From contig NZ_SZTO01000010.1 in the NCBI RefSeq assembly GCF_013369385.1, positions 1 to 64,000 of the forward strand: a stretch of 64,000 nt of DNA. The letters are read 5' to 3'. The position numbers and the translations under genes were made by a program. This DNA comes from Vibrio sp. 05-20-BW147 (GTDB lineage Bacteria > Pseudomonadota > Gammaproteobacteria > Enterobacterales > Vibrionaceae). Positions 1 to 11,100 of the stretch are shown here, one piece after another. Below the pieces are notes generated by a model, which saw only the letters and a program-made list of their open reading frames with translations, was not told where the DNA came from and ran no database searches. The first letter of the stretch is position 1. Every line of letters starts with the position of its first letter.

Positions 1-3000
1 TTATATAAATTACTCTTAACACCTTTCAAGTTTTTATAATTACACGTCGCAGCTAGATAGCTCTGAATAGAAACTGATGAAACATATTCATTTAAATACA
101 ACGATTCTAAACTCTTATTCTTTTCAAAAAGTTCTTCCCTTTGTAAAGTCGCATCTTTAGCCGATATTTTTCTTAATTTTAAAAGAGGTGAAAAGTCGCC
201 TAAAATACCGCCTTCTTCCCAAGTAACTTTTAACCAAGGGGGGTTACCCAAAATAAGGTCAAAACCACCATTGTCGACAAAAAGATCAGCAAACTCCAAT
301 TCCCAATGGAAAAACTTATAACATGTTGCAAGCTCATCAACTTTACGCAAACGGGGAAACACACCATACAAAAAGTCCTTATTGACTACCCCACCACGGC
401 TGGTCGAGAACAGATCTTGTGTTTGTTGACTGCCTTCGGAGAACATCGCCATTTGGCCTGAACTTTCCTCGGTGACTACAGTTTCTGTCACTGTGTAGCC
501 TTCCAGCACCTGCTCGATTTCACCCAGGTATTCCGCACGGCTTGGTAGATCATTGGCGTTGTCGATTGGCCAAAACCACAGCGCACACCAGTAATCCATC
601 ACCATTTTTAAGCGCGGGTAAACGGCTGAACCTGACTGCTGTGATTGGCTCAGTAACTTATCTTTATCGTTGGTACTTGAACGCTGCGCTGAGCGCGCGG
701 AGTTTGGCCAAATTTGCAGGTTATCGGTGGTGATATTGCGCTCTTTTCGCCGCTGCTCAACATGAGCTTGCCATAGCTCATCAATTTTTTGGCAGATACG
801 TTTTAGCTGATCTTTTTCTTCCATGCTAAACGAGCGAACAAAGGTTTTGCGCCATGCATTGATGGTGGTAATTTCTGTTGGCTTAAGCGCTTTTACCACT
901 TTATCACTGTAGTTAGCCATACCGTTATCGGGCAGCAGGTAGTGATAAACCTCATGCGGACTGCGCGCTTCATTATGGCCTAAACGTTTTGGTTCACGGT
1001 TTAACCAGCTTGGGTCTTTGGCTTTTTTGTAAGTGAGGTCGCCAGTCGAAAACACCTGGCGGCGTGCGCCAATTAATGAGTTACCATTGTAAAGCTGGTA
1101 ACCAAACCAAGGCACAAAGGCTTCATCGCTAATGGCGTTAAGCCACAGCGAGACTTCCGCCAGCTCGACGGCGACGGGGTTTAAATCAACGCCGTAAACG
1201 TTGTTATCGGCGATGTACATTTTTACCCGTTGCAGCTCTCGGGTGTATTGCTCTTGCGGTATACGGGTATCTTCTGCCAGTTGTTTTAACTCAAGGTACT
1301 TTTCAGCCAGCTGATTTATCGCTTCGTTCAAGAACGCCGCGCTGCCCATGGCTGGCTCACACACTTTGATGGTGAGGATTTTATCGGCCTGTTCCGCAAC
1401 GGTTGCGAGGGGTTCGAGCTGCTCTTTATATAGCTCTTTCAGTGCATATTTCACCAATGACTGAGTGAGTACTTCTGGGGTGTAGTACGAGGCCGATTTT
1501 TCACGATCTCGCCCCGCCATGCGGTAAATAAAGCTGCCTTTCGGGTGGCTGAGTAAGGTGCCATCTTTGCGAAATACCTTTTCATCGTCTTGGTATTCGG
1601 CCAACTGCTCGGCACTGACAAAGTAGCCTGTTTCCAGCTCATTGAGCTCTTCCCCAGCTTTTTTCACTTCATACAAGTCAGTTTGAGCAAAGAAGCCACG
1701 GTAGGAAAGCAAGGCTTCATACACGGCGCCCAACTGGTTAATCCCCAACTGCGCGTAAGAGATGCGGCCACGACGCTTGCCTTTGCCTTTTCCTGGGCGG
1801 CTTAACGACATTAATTTGATCACGCGCTGTAAGGTTTCGTTACGAAATACCACACGCGCCAAATACGGCATACGCGCGTCATCAAATAAGTGACTTTCAA
1901 GTTTGCGGATGGCAAAACTTTTCTGAATATCATCAAATAAGCTGCTCTCGCTATCGCTCTGTTTGCTGTTGCCAGCAAAGCCTTTGGCCACGAGACGAAA
2001 TAGCATTTGCAAGCTGTCGTGAATATAGCGACCATTGCGCGATTCTTCGGTAGAGAGATCCACCATTTCCAAATCGCGTAGTGCTTCTAAACTATACCCT
2101 TTGAGGTAGACATCGGAGTTTGTCGGTGCGTATTTTAGCTCTGGCCTTGCTTCGATATAGAACAAAAACAGCATGCGATACATGTACCGTAAGCATTCAA
2201 GGCTTAGTTGGCTGGCATCAATGTTGTTTTTGCCGTCGTAGGTAAACCCTTTTTCTATCAGCTGTTTTGCGGCTTCATCCCCCAACAGCTCGATGGATTC
2301 ACGCAGCGCGTACTTGAGATCTTCGGATACTGAAAACGCATGCTTGTGTGAGCTTTCATCTAAATTATCCAGTAGGTTCTGACCTTGCTGTGGGCAGATG
2401 GAGTCTTTATGCAAAAGAGCAGCCATCGCTTTGAGAGTATCGCTCTCTTTACGACCAAGGATCTCTTCTAAATCAAAACGTAACAAACGGTTTTGCGCCC
2501 ATTTGGTACGATCTAGCAACAAGCATTGGCGATTGCCCAATAACAGCAACCAGCGAGGTGGCTCCGGGGCGCTAAAGATTTTTTTCGAGATTAAGTCCTG
2601 CCAACTCAGCTCATCACTTTGCTGTGTTTTTAATAGAACCTTACGCTGCTCTGGTTCGAGTGCTTCTAACTGTTGTGATAACAGGGGCAATGACAGTGGG
2701 TCAGCGCAGTCGTCCATGGATGGGTCATGGGCTTCGAGGATCCATAACAGAGGCAAACCTTGATGGTCTTGATAAGCCGACAAAACCGGTAGCTGACCGT
2801 TTTCTAGCAACACTTGTGTTGGTTTTATCTCAAACCCGAGCGCATGCAAGATGGGGCTCCAACGCGCACGCTGATTGCTAAGGCGTTTGTTGACGTCTTT
2901 AACACTGAGATGCTGATTTAACTCGCGAAAGTACTCACCGCTATAACTTGCCAGCTGAGTGTGAGGTGCACGATAGCCACGCTGCGGTTTACCACCTTGC

Positions 3001-3146
3001 TCTTTTTCTGCACGTTCAATTTCGCGGGCTTGGTTTTCTTTTTCTAACCACTGTTCTAATACACCACGAATATCACCGATAAACACTTCGCTCAGATAAT
3101 GGTGTGAGTAAAAGTCGTTTTCGTTGTAAATACCAACCAATGCCAT
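1..3146 (-). CDS. DrmMI/Eco57I-like N6-adenine DNA methyltransferase (3' end outside window)
   Basis: The reading frame is open from the ATG at 3146 to the left edge with no stop, so at least 1,048 residues are present and the C-terminus is missing. I checked the frame at three places: the start, motif I (CEPAMGSAAFLNEAI, about 1370) and motif IV (NPPWLKV, about 245). Both motifs belong to the gamma class of N6-adenine methyltransferases, as in Eco57I-type enzymes and the DISARM enzyme DrmMI. Motif I reads GSA where GSG is usual. The large N-terminal part before motif I fits a fused specificity or helical region. It starts 2 nt after the SNF2 helicase stop, so it is the last visible gene of the operon. 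By family it should methylate host DNA, either as self-marking or as part of interference. PglX-type or type IIG enzymes are alternatives; I see no nuclease motif in the visible part. Confidence 0.85.
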   Translation of the reverse strand, partial: MALVGIYNENDFYSHHYLSEVFIGDIRGVLEQWLEKENQAREIERAEKEQGGKPQRGYRAPHTQLASYSGEYFRELNQHLSVKDVNKRLSNQRARWSPILHALGFEIKPTQVLLENGQLPVLSAYQDHQGLPLLWILEAHDPSMDDCADPLSLPLLSQQLEALEPEQRKVLLKTQQSDELSWQDLISKKIFSAPEPPRWLLLLGNRQCLLLDRTKWAQNRLLRFDLEEILGRKESDTLKAMAALLHKDSICPQQGQNLLDNLDESSHKHAFSVSEDLKYALRESIELLGDEAAKQLIEKGFTYDGKNNIDASQLSLECLRYMYRMLFLFYIEARPELKYAPTNSDVYLKGYSLEALRDLEMVDLSTEESRNGRYIHDSLQMLFRLVAKGFAGNSKQSDSESSLFDDIQKSFAIRKLESHLFDDARMPYLARVVFRNETLQRVIKLMSLSRPGKGKGKRRGRISYAQLGINQLGAVYEALLSYRGFFAQTDLYEVKKAGEELNELETGYFVSAEQLAEYQDDEKVFRKDGTLLSHPKGSFIYRMAGRDREKSASYYTPEVLTQSLVKYALKELYKEQLEPLATVAEQADKILTIKVCEPAMGSAAFLNEAINQLAEKYLELKQLAEDTRIPQEQYTRELQRVKMYIADNNVYGVDLNPVAVELAEVSLWLNAISDEAFVPWFGYQLYNGNSLIGARRQVFSTGDLTYKKAKDPSWLNREPKRLGHNEARSPHEVYHYLLPDNGMANYSDKVVKALKPTEITTINAWRKTFVRSFSMEEKDQLKRICQKIDELWQAHVEQRRKERNITTDNLQIWPNSARSAQRSSTNDKDKLLSQSQQSGSAVYPRLKMVMDYWCALWFWPIDNANDLPSRAEYLGEIEQVLEGYTVTETVVTEESSGQMAMFSEGSQQTQDLFSTSRGGVVNKDFLYGVFPRLRKVDELATCYKFFHWELEFADLFVDNGGFDLILGNPPWLKVTWEEGGILGDFSPLLKLRKISAKDATLQREELFEKNKSLESLYLNEYVSSVSIQSYLAATCNYKNLKGVKSNLY

Positions 3147-3148
3147 GG

Positions 3149-6037
3149 TTATAGCCCTTCCGATCCGGTTAATACTGCCACCAGTTGAATGTATGGTGAG
3201 GTTTCTGTGGTCATGGTGTCCTCGATCCAGCGTAAATATTCATCGAAGATCTGTTCAATTTCCCGTTGACGCTGTGCTTTTTTGTCATTAACGATTTTTC
3301 CTGCTTGCTTGCTATCGCCAAAGTCCAGCTCCAATTGCTTCATTTGCTTATCGCGTAACTTATCGAGTTTTTCCATCTGCTGATTGAGCTTTTGATTTAA
3401 CTCGGCTTCTTTTTCATTACGAAGTTGTAGCAAGTATGGGCGTACTGCATCGATCGCTTGGCTTAAAAGCGCTTCTTGGCGCTCGTGGCTGCGTTCACCG
3501 CCTTTGTTAGACAGCACTTGCTGGTGGAATGGGTAACGCTGAATAAAGTCTTCAAAGCGCTCAATGCCCGTGAGTTCACCGTCCTCAAAACTGACCACCA
3601 ACCATGGGTTGACTACCGGGTGTGATTTACGGTTCGGAAACAAGCCAGAAAGCACAAAGTGATCTTCATAGCTTTCGAAAAGTGCAGGCATGCGCAGCAC
3701 TGGCGCTTGGTGACGACCAAACGCGCCCATCATTTTATCGCCCAGCCACTGTGAAACCGGGTTTATCGGCCAGAGATATTGGATTTTCGGCCAAGCCGTT
3801 TGCTCACTGCGACAACGTATAATTTCCTGGTTAATCACATCAAGCCGGTTACTCAAATAGAGGGTATGGTTGTTCTCTTCTTTGGGCTGTATTTCCGTAG
3901 GTAAGAATTTAAAACGCTGACGCAGGTCTTTAGGGGCAAATAACGAAACAACACCTTTGTTGTCCACTTCGTATTTGAGCTTTTGTCCCTGCTGGTTAAG
4001 ATACTTCAGCGCGTGCTCACAGTAATCGACATCGTCTTTAAACAAGGAAACAGCTTGGGCCGTATCATCGCCTTCTTGCGCATTGGACACGTCGTTTGCG
4101 AAGCCTGCAAACAGGTCTTCTTCTTGCTGCTCACTATTTTGGCTGTAGAAGTTGTCAATCCAGTCCGCAGGGTCAAAGCTGATGTCATCGCTCATCATCT
4201 GATCAGCAATTTGCGCTTCTTCTTCTTCTTGAGAATACGCACGAGTAAACTCCGAACTATCACCAATGTTTTTCTGTGCCTGATCATCTTTATTGATCAG
4301 CACTTCCAGTACGCGGGTATCTCCGCTAATTCGGGGATTGTCGCTTTGCGTTAGCAGGTAGCGGATTTCTGGCTGGTGTTTCTGTCCATAGCGATCGATA
4401 CGGCCATTACGCTGCTGGAAAACCATCAACGACCAAGGCACATCAAAGTGGACCATTTTGTGGCTGAGGTGATGTAAGTTGATACCTTCTGATGCCACAT
4501 CAGAACAGACTAATAGGCGCAATTTCGAGTTTTCTTTACCAAACTCTTCCACGACGCTCATGATATCCGTGTCTGACATGCCACCATGTAACTGGGCAAT
4601 AGCTCCCTCAGCTAAACCAAAATCTTGCTGCAGATTTTGATACAAAAACTCTAGCGTTTTGATGCTTTCGGTAAAGATCACTAAGCGGTCATCGGTTTGG
4701 CTTTTCTTCCACTGAAGATCTTTTTGCATCGTCGTAAGTAACTGTTGGTACTTGCTAAAACTGGTTTTATCGACGTTGCGCAAAGCGGATGCGAGATGTT
4801 CAAGCTCATTAATGTCTTCTTGATAATCGACATCACTAGTGTTCTTAAGCTTCTGTTCTAATTTTTTTATGCGGTTTTCAACCGTAGACAAACAAGCCAT
4901 TGGGCTGGAAAACAGTGCCTTTTCAAGCGTTACTTTAAATAGTTTGGTGCCTTTGTTATCCGACTCTAAGCTGCGCAGCGACATCTCGACTAAGCGACGA
5001 TAAACCTCTTCTTCTTGTGCGCTGGCTTTGGCATAGACTCGGTCAATGTGCCGTTCTGGAAACTCACCCACCATTTGGTCTTTGACGTCTTTCTTAAAAC
5101 GGCGCACCACTAGATTTTTGTCTTTAAAATCGTCGTAACTGTAATCACTAGGGTTGGCAATGGCGGTTGCGTCCAGCATGTTCATCAAGCTAGCGAAACT
5201 TTCAGCCTTGCCATCGTGTGGTGTTGCAGAAAGCATCACTAAGGTATCGCTACGACGAGCCAGTAATTTGGCTAACTTACTGCGCTGCGAGTGTGAACCA
5301 CGTTCTGCTACGTTGTGCGCTTCATCAATGACTATGATGTCCCAGTATGCACTTTCTAGGTAATGGCGATACTCGACATCTTGCTTGAGCGTATCTATCG
5401 AGATAATGGCTTTATCGTAGTAGTAAAACGGGTTGTGATTAGTGGGGATGCGATTGCGTACCTGCTGAATCCCGGTTGAATCAAGACGTGTTAATGGAAT
5501 AGAAAAACGGCTCCAAAATTCTTTTTGGAACTGCGTCAACATTGATTTCACCGCTAAGACAAGAATACGCTTACCTTTACCACGACGAATAAGCTCTGAC
5601 ACTAAAATGCCAGCTTCAAGGGTCTTACCCAAACCCACGGCATCAGCAATCAAGATACGTTGACGAGGCTGCTTTAACACCATTTTGATCGGGTCGAGCT
5701 GGAAAGGTAATGGGTCCATCGCCGCTTTGTGACCAAGATGTACTTTCTCATCTGTTGGCACCCGTTGGCGCAGCATACTTTCGATGTATAACTTGGAAGC
5801 GCTATAGCCCGAGGAGTCATCCTCTACCAATAGGGTATTTTTGGGGTCTAGTATTTCAATTTTGTTTTCCAAACTCGTCAAGAATCGCCCTTCTCGACCG
5901 CGTACTAACTCGGAAATCCCTTCACAGGTTATCAGCAGACCACCATCTGAACTGCTGTCGACTTTTTGAATTACCCATTCAGCATCGCGTATCACAATGC
6001 GCATGCCGGGAGCATAATTGACTTGTTGGTTTGCCAT
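3149..6037 (-). CDS. SNF2-family helicase, DrmD-like
   Basis: 962 residues. SF2/SNF2 motifs are in order: Walker A ADAVGLGKTLEAG (about 131-143), DEAH box VIDEAHN (about 237-243), motif III LSATPHDG (about 269-276), then SDVASEGINL and the arginine-finger motif QQRNGRIDRYGQ in the second RecA lobe. The C-terminus is a Lys/Glu-rich coiled coil. Arrangement and size match DrmD of class 1 DISARM and RapA-like translocases. It sits between a 657-residue unknown protein (118-nt gap before it) and the methyltransferase (2-nt gap after it). The likely role is ATP-driven translocation or remodelling of incoming DNA for the operon's nuclease and methylase. I recognise the SNF2 family with confidence; the assignment to DrmD rests on the methylase neighbour and overall resemblance. 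Confidence 0.88.
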   Translation of the reverse strand: MANQQVNYAPGMRIVIRDAEWVIQKVDSSSDGGLLITCEGISELVRGREGRFLTSLENKIEILDPKNTLLVEDDSSGYSASKLYIESMLRQRVPTDEKVHLGHKAAMDPLPFQLDPIKMVLKQPRQRILIADAVGLGKTLEAGILVSELIRRGKGKRILVLAVKSMLTQFQKEFWSRFSIPLTRLDSTGIQQVRNRIPTNHNPFYYYDKAIISIDTLKQDVEYRHYLESAYWDIIVIDEAHNVAERGSHSQRSKLAKLLARRSDTLVMLSATPHDGKAESFASLMNMLDATAIANPSDYSYDDFKDKNLVVRRFKKDVKDQMVGEFPERHIDRVYAKASAQEEEVYRRLVEMSLRSLESDNKGTKLFKVTLEKALFSSPMACLSTVENRIKKLEQKLKNTSDVDYQEDINELEHLASALRNVDKTSFSKYQQLLTTMQKDLQWKKSQTDDRLVIFTESIKTLEFLYQNLQQDFGLAEGAIAQLHGGMSDTDIMSVVEEFGKENSKLRLLVCSDVASEGINLHHLSHKMVHFDVPWSLMVFQQRNGRIDRYGQKHQPEIRYLLTQSDNPRISGDTRVLEVLINKDDQAQKNIGDSSEFTRAYSQEEEEAQIADQMMSDDISFDPADWIDNFYSQNSEQQEEDLFAGFANDVSNAQEGDDTAQAVSLFKDDVDYCEHALKYLNQQGQKLKYEVDNKGVVSLFAPKDLRQRFKFLPTEIQPKEENNHTLYLSNRLDVINQEIIRCRSEQTAWPKIQYLWPINPVSQWLGDKMMGAFGRHQAPVLRMPALFESYEDHFVLSGLFPNRKSHPVVNPWLVVSFEDGELTGIERFEDFIQRYPFHQQVLSNKGGERSHERQEALLSQAIDAVRPYLLQLRNEKEAELNQKLNQQMEKLDKLRDKQMKQLELDFGDSKQAGKIVNDKKAQRQREIEQIFDEYLRWIEDTMTTETSPYIQLVAVLTGSEGL

Positions 6038-6158
6038 TGGTGTTCTCTTTTTGGCCTAGCGCTAACTAATTGAAACTATGATATGAAATTTTAAGAATTC
6101 GCTCTATGACTTAGCGCTTGTTAATGAATCTATCGGTTAAAAATAGAACGATTAGGTT

Positions 6159-8132
6159 CTAATTTTCATCGTACTCGCTCAGTTTTCGAAACTCCGACAA
6201 ATACTTGAAAGGAAAAGGCCTAACTGTCGCCAGTTTATTGCGAATAAAATAGCTTTTAGTCAGTTCCAAACAGACTTGCTTTAACTGTTCCGGACCTTCG
6301 AGATACCTAAGATGATTGAAGTGGCCTCGACTGAACTTGAAACCACCCTTTTCACTGCCAACAAAATAGGCGGAGTGCTCTGCATCGTAAAAGTGCCCAG
6401 TTAAGGCTTCGAGGTACTCATTGTGTTCTCCTTTTAACGAGTAATTGAGCATGACTCCGGTTTCCTCAAAATAGCCATCAACAAGCGCTTGCTCGGCATT
6501 GGAGCGATAACCGATATTGACGCTTTTAAGATCTTCTTTATAAAACTCTTGCTGTAGCGGGTGTATTTCCAACATGGATAGGAGTTTGTCACGGATGGGA
6601 TCATGCAAGTAGGCAGAATTTGAGAGAAACTGCTCGATGAATTGACGACTTATGCCTTGTTGGTTACTTCTTTTTAAGTGTTCAAGCACTTCAAATAGTT
6701 TCGTGGCATGCGGAATCGCGGCAATTTCTTCATGAACAATGGTACAGACTTGAGGGACAGGCTGCGCCATGTCGATTACATAGTTTAATGTTTCAAAATA
6801 GCGCTGTTTTTCAGGTAACTCGATGCCCAACTCATCAAAATAAAATTCATCCTGTTGTTCATAACCAAATATTCCATCTTTACATTTCAGAATGTGGTAT
6901 ATCGGTCCTTGACCGCCACGCTTTGGCTCCTCTCTCTCAACAAACCAATAGTGCCCCTGTAACTCTTGAATAAGAAACTGACGCTGTAGACACTCTTGTT
7001 TAATGGCGATTTCTTTCACTAAAGCATCAATAATCGGGCTCAGCTCGTTCCCTTTAGCTTTGGGCCGTAAAGAAGTAATCGTCGAATTGTAGACACTTTG
7101 TGTAACTCGATCTGACGAATAAAACCCTAACTTGGGATCGGACAGGCCCGCTTTTTGATACTCTTCGGCACTGTCTACTACCACAAGTAACGGCTTTTTC
7201 ACATTGATATCAGCGTGTTCAATAAACTCAACGTGTACCGGCCATCGCTGAAGTTTCAGCTTCTCGAAACCTTCCTCTTTCAATGCGGCATTCACAATTT
7301 GTAGGCCACCTGCATCATCAAGCACTTGATAGATACGCTGATACACTTTTTCCACATCGCGTTTTTTGTAATGCTCACGCCAACTGGCATTAATAGGTTT
7401 TAATTGCAGCGATAAGCAACCTGAGAAATGCTGGTTGATCAGTTTAACGAACTGATAAATGGCACCAGTTTTGGTTTTTTGCAGCGATATCGGCTCTTGA
7501 CCTGAGATATCAATAGCATTGGTCGTAAACTTTCCTTTTCCTGGACTATGCTCGATAAGTTTGCCCTTAGGATTGCGTCGCAATAGCCCACTTTGTATAT
7601 CAAACTCAAATTTGGACTGTCTTTCAATGACACCCTCTGGCTTATAGGCGGCTTCTATCGGCGAAAATGTTGTTCCATCAATGGAAATGAATAAAGAGTT
7701 GAAGCGCACACTCTCTTTAAGATCAAACTTCAAACATTTGTATACGGTATGCTCAAAAAACTTATCTGACTCGACAAAAAGAAATGTCTCACCAAGTCCG
7801 GAAAAAAACTGGCTCGGCGCCACTTTACCTAGTGCACGCACAAAAAGGCGCCCTAACAAAAGTGGTTCACAATCTTCAAACTTTACACGTTCAAAGGCGA
7901 TATCTGGCGATGTTGGTTTGGCTTTATCTTCGTTGTCTCGCAACACCCAGTAATAGCCAGAGTGTTTGATAAGCGCTTTTGGTGTCGATGCCTGATCTAC
8001 TAAACTCAGTTGCTGCGCATAACCTGCATCACCTTTACTCTTGTCTAGTGACGCTTTGTAAATAACGTACCTTTGGCTTAACACATCAAAATTAAAGGTT
8101 AGGTCAATGAGAGTGGTTAAACTTTGGCTCAT
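6159..8132 (-). CDS. Unrecognised 657-residue protein of the candidate defence operon
   Basis: I do not recognise this protein. I chose the ATG at 8132 rather than the GTG at 8141 because GGAG lies 8 nt before the ATG, inside the end of the preceding gene, while it overlaps the GTG. The protein looks soluble: no signal peptide, membrane segment or Walker motif is visible. A central stretch (KKPLLVVVDSAEE, about residue 310) is a hydrophobic strand ending in an acidic residue, and charged, aromatic-rich segments follow. Cysteines are scattered with no zinc-finger spacing. It starts 5 nt after the helicase-nuclease stop, so the two are probably translationally coupled and may form a complex. 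By size and position it could stand where DrmB (DUF1998) stands in DISARM, but I see no DUF1998-like Cys cluster. A target-recognition or structural subunit is possible but only a guess. Confidence 0.8.
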   Translation of the reverse strand: MSQSLTTLIDLTFNFDVLSQRYVIYKASLDKSKGDAGYAQQLSLVDQASTPKALIKHSGYYWVLRDNEDKAKPTSPDIAFERVKFEDCEPLLLGRLFVRALGKVAPSQFFSGLGETFLFVESDKFFEHTVYKCLKFDLKESVRFNSLFISIDGTTFSPIEAAYKPEGVIERQSKFEFDIQSGLLRRNPKGKLIEHSPGKGKFTTNAIDISGQEPISLQKTKTGAIYQFVKLINQHFSGCLSLQLKPINASWREHYKKRDVEKVYQRIYQVLDDAGGLQIVNAALKEEGFEKLKLQRWPVHVEFIEHADINVKKPLLVVVDSAEEYQKAGLSDPKLGFYSSDRVTQSVYNSTITSLRPKAKGNELSPIIDALVKEIAIKQECLQRQFLIQELQGHYWFVEREEPKRGGQGPIYHILKCKDGIFGYEQQDEFYFDELGIELPEKQRYFETLNYVIDMAQPVPQVCTIVHEEIAAIPHATKLFEVLEHLKRSNQQGISRQFIEQFLSNSAYLHDPIRDKLLSMLEIHPLQQEFYKEDLKSVNIGYRSNAEQALVDGYFEETGVMLNYSLKGEHNEYLEALTGHFYDAEHSAYFVGSEKGGFKFSRGHFNHLRYLEGPEQLKQVCLELTKSYFIRNKLATVRPFPFKYLSEFRKLSEYDEN

Positions 8133-8137
8133 CTGCT

Positions 8138-11100
8138 TCACTCCGCAAACTGGTTCAATAATTCAAGTAATTGGATCATGGGAGGGACGCTATTTGTACC
8201 CGACTCACTGTCAATGATCCCCGGAATTTCAATGACATCTGCTAAATCTGGATTAGCATGCACAACGATTTTTTGATGATTACTCAAGTATTTGCGCGAA
8301 CTTATCCCTTCGGCACCACTCCAAATGGTGTTGATGTACAAAGCTTGCACGCATTTATTTGTAAACTCAGCGGGAGGATTTACCCTAATTTGTTCCAACT
8401 TGGCTTGGCATTTATCCAAAGTGTTGTCGTGCTCCAAACAACCCAGTTCTAAATCCCAGTGTTTGACGTCAACCATCAGAACTCGATTACCAAGCTCAAT
8501 ATACCCATCGAACCACTCCACACATCCTTTTGGCATAGGCTGAATTTCGTAGCCAAACGCCTTCAAGATTGATCTAACCGCTTCTTCGCCAAGCGCTCCC
8601 ATATAGAGATCAAACATAGCCGGCGCTAATACAAACTGAGCGCTGCAAAATGTGGTTGCAAAACCGTTCTCTTTAAAATGCTCTGAAACGAATGGATTCT
8701 TCATAAGCAAATGAAGACGTGCTGACTGCTCAGAGACTACGCGCAAACCAGACACATCCGCTGGGTTAATGAAAATTTCAGTAATTCCTCTAGCTTCAGA
8801 GTAATCGATTTGGTACTGATACTGGCCCAGCGGGGCCTGAACATCGATATAGTAGCGAACCTCTTCACCTGCTGGTGGCAGCAGCATGGTTGGTTTTTTC
8901 AACATCCAAGTCCGCAATCGCTCGTACTGACCGATCGCGTCTTCATTCTGGTGTTCATACACACTGGTCACTAGTCTCTGAATATGCGCGTAATTTCGAG
9001 AAGCTCTTGGGTGATAGGCTATGCGTTGCTTTTCATTCTCCTGGACTTTGTAGCGCTGCTTGATATCCGTTATTAATGCACGGTACTCGTGAGAAAGATA
9101 CGAAAGGTTGCGGCTGTCTTTAGCCAATGTTTCCACAAAGTCAGTAACTGCATCATACATGATGGTGATTTCACCCTGCTTCCACTCGGTGCGACACATT
9201 CGACCCAATGCTTGTTCGATGAAACGATAAACAGCATAACGGTAATCTTCGCTTCCTTTATAGGTGCGAATTAGTGAGCCTACGGAAAAGCTGTTCACAT
9301 TGGGAGCAATAAGGGACTTGAGTTTTGTTTTGACCTCGTTAGCTACCACAATGCCTTTTTCGTGAAGCATTAAGGCATCGTGAATGTTCTTTTTGATAGC
9401 AAGATCTCGCTCTTTCTCCATCAAATCATCACCAATCCTACTCCCAATTAGGCTCATTGGTTGTTCTAAGTAAATTGAATCTATATCCGTTTTGTTTTGA
9501 AATGGTGAAACACCCTCTGGGCCAACGTAAATTAGGGAATGGTTATTGTTGATGGAATAGGAAGGTGATAGCCCAGCTCCTGTTGCCTGATAGTTGGTAA
9601 TCACCACAACTTTTCTTGAGCTGCTCTCTAAGAGATCCAATATGGCTTGGAACTGCTCATTCCTGAACGAAGCGGCATTGATGTTTTCAAAGATAGTGAC
9701 ATTGTACTTTTGCCCAACGCTAGCCATGAAATCCATGAATTCACTGTTTTTATAGCTTTTATTGAGCATACAAAAATGGTATCGATTAGTGGGATGTTTA
9801 GAAAACTGCAAGATTGAATCTATCAGTTTGTTCGCTCTCTTAACCGCAAAGCTAAGATTCTTAGCACTTACGTTGAGCAGCTTGCACAACTCAATTTCGA
9901 GTGCCGCTGGATAAAGCCTGTTGCCTTTGAACTCTTGATAGAGCACCTCCACACCACCCCAGTCTACACGCTCAGAAATTCCTTTCACCTTGATGTAAAC
10001 CTGATTTTCAACGTATCTTCGTTTCTCACAATACTCTGCCTGTATCGCCGCTTTTTGCGCAGGATTCAGCAGGATCAACCGCTCTCCTAGAACATTGCTC
10101 AAGTACTCTAGATCAAAATTGTGAATAGCCGTCTGGCTAGTTGCGGTTGCACTTATGCCGAGAACTTTTGCTCCACCAAGAACCCAATGAGCGAGCAATC
10201 CTGTTGATGTCAAAGCTAAATCAAACGTTGCCGCCTTAGCCGTATTATCTGTATCGCTATATTTCGCAATGTTGGCGATTTCAAAGCCACTATCATGGAA
10301 ACTGTACGCTTTGTGTGCGTTTTGGACTTTAAAACTTAGTCGCGCAGAGATTAAAGACATGATGCTTGGTGCGAGTTCTACTAATCCCAAGTTATTGAGA
10401 ATTTTTTCTACTAGGTTTTCTGTGGTATAGACTCTTGGGTCGTCCAGTTTCTCTAAGTTCATTTTTAACTTAAGAATGGCACTTAACATGCCATTACAGA
10501 ATGTTCTGACAAGCTGGGCACCATTATTAACAAACTGTATCGCACTCTCAGCACCATCAGGACCAATCTCGTGACTGCCTAACGTATGGTCTATTTGTGA
10601 TTTTAATTCTTCGTGTTTAAAGTTGATGGCATGGATCGACATCCTGTCTGAGAGAAGCGTGAATATACGGTGTTGATTTTCACTCCCCCTCTGAACTGTT
10701 TCTGCCGTGATGAACGGACGATATTGCACATGCCACTTACCTTTGTAATCTGCGAGTGAGTTACGAAAACGGTCAAAACATTTATCCACCCCATCAAACT
10801 CAGACGAACCATGAATTTTGAAGCTGTCAAAACTTGAATAGAATTTACGTGTCAGGGCAATGATGTCGTAGTCAGAGACTGTATTGATTAAGTGGGTGAG
10901 AAACTCACTTTGCTGACGATCGAACTCGTCTAGGATCAACAATGAGTTATCAAGAAAATCACTAATTCTGTATGTCTTCTCAATATCATGCCAAGGGTAA
11001 AGCAACTTTGACGTAGTCAAAAACAACACCTGTGTTTGACCTTGAACAATCCTTCTTGCGGAAAAGATTCGATGGAGGATGGAATCCAAAACAGGGTTAT

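Noticed and set aside
2398..2881. Two overlapping plus-strand ORFs (121 and 85 residues)
   Set aside because: They lie wholly inside the methyltransferase gene on the other strand, lack family features and have no ribosome site of note.
3983..4354. 123-residue plus-strand ORF
   Set aside because: Antisense to the SNF2 helicase gene; composition is that of a shadow frame.
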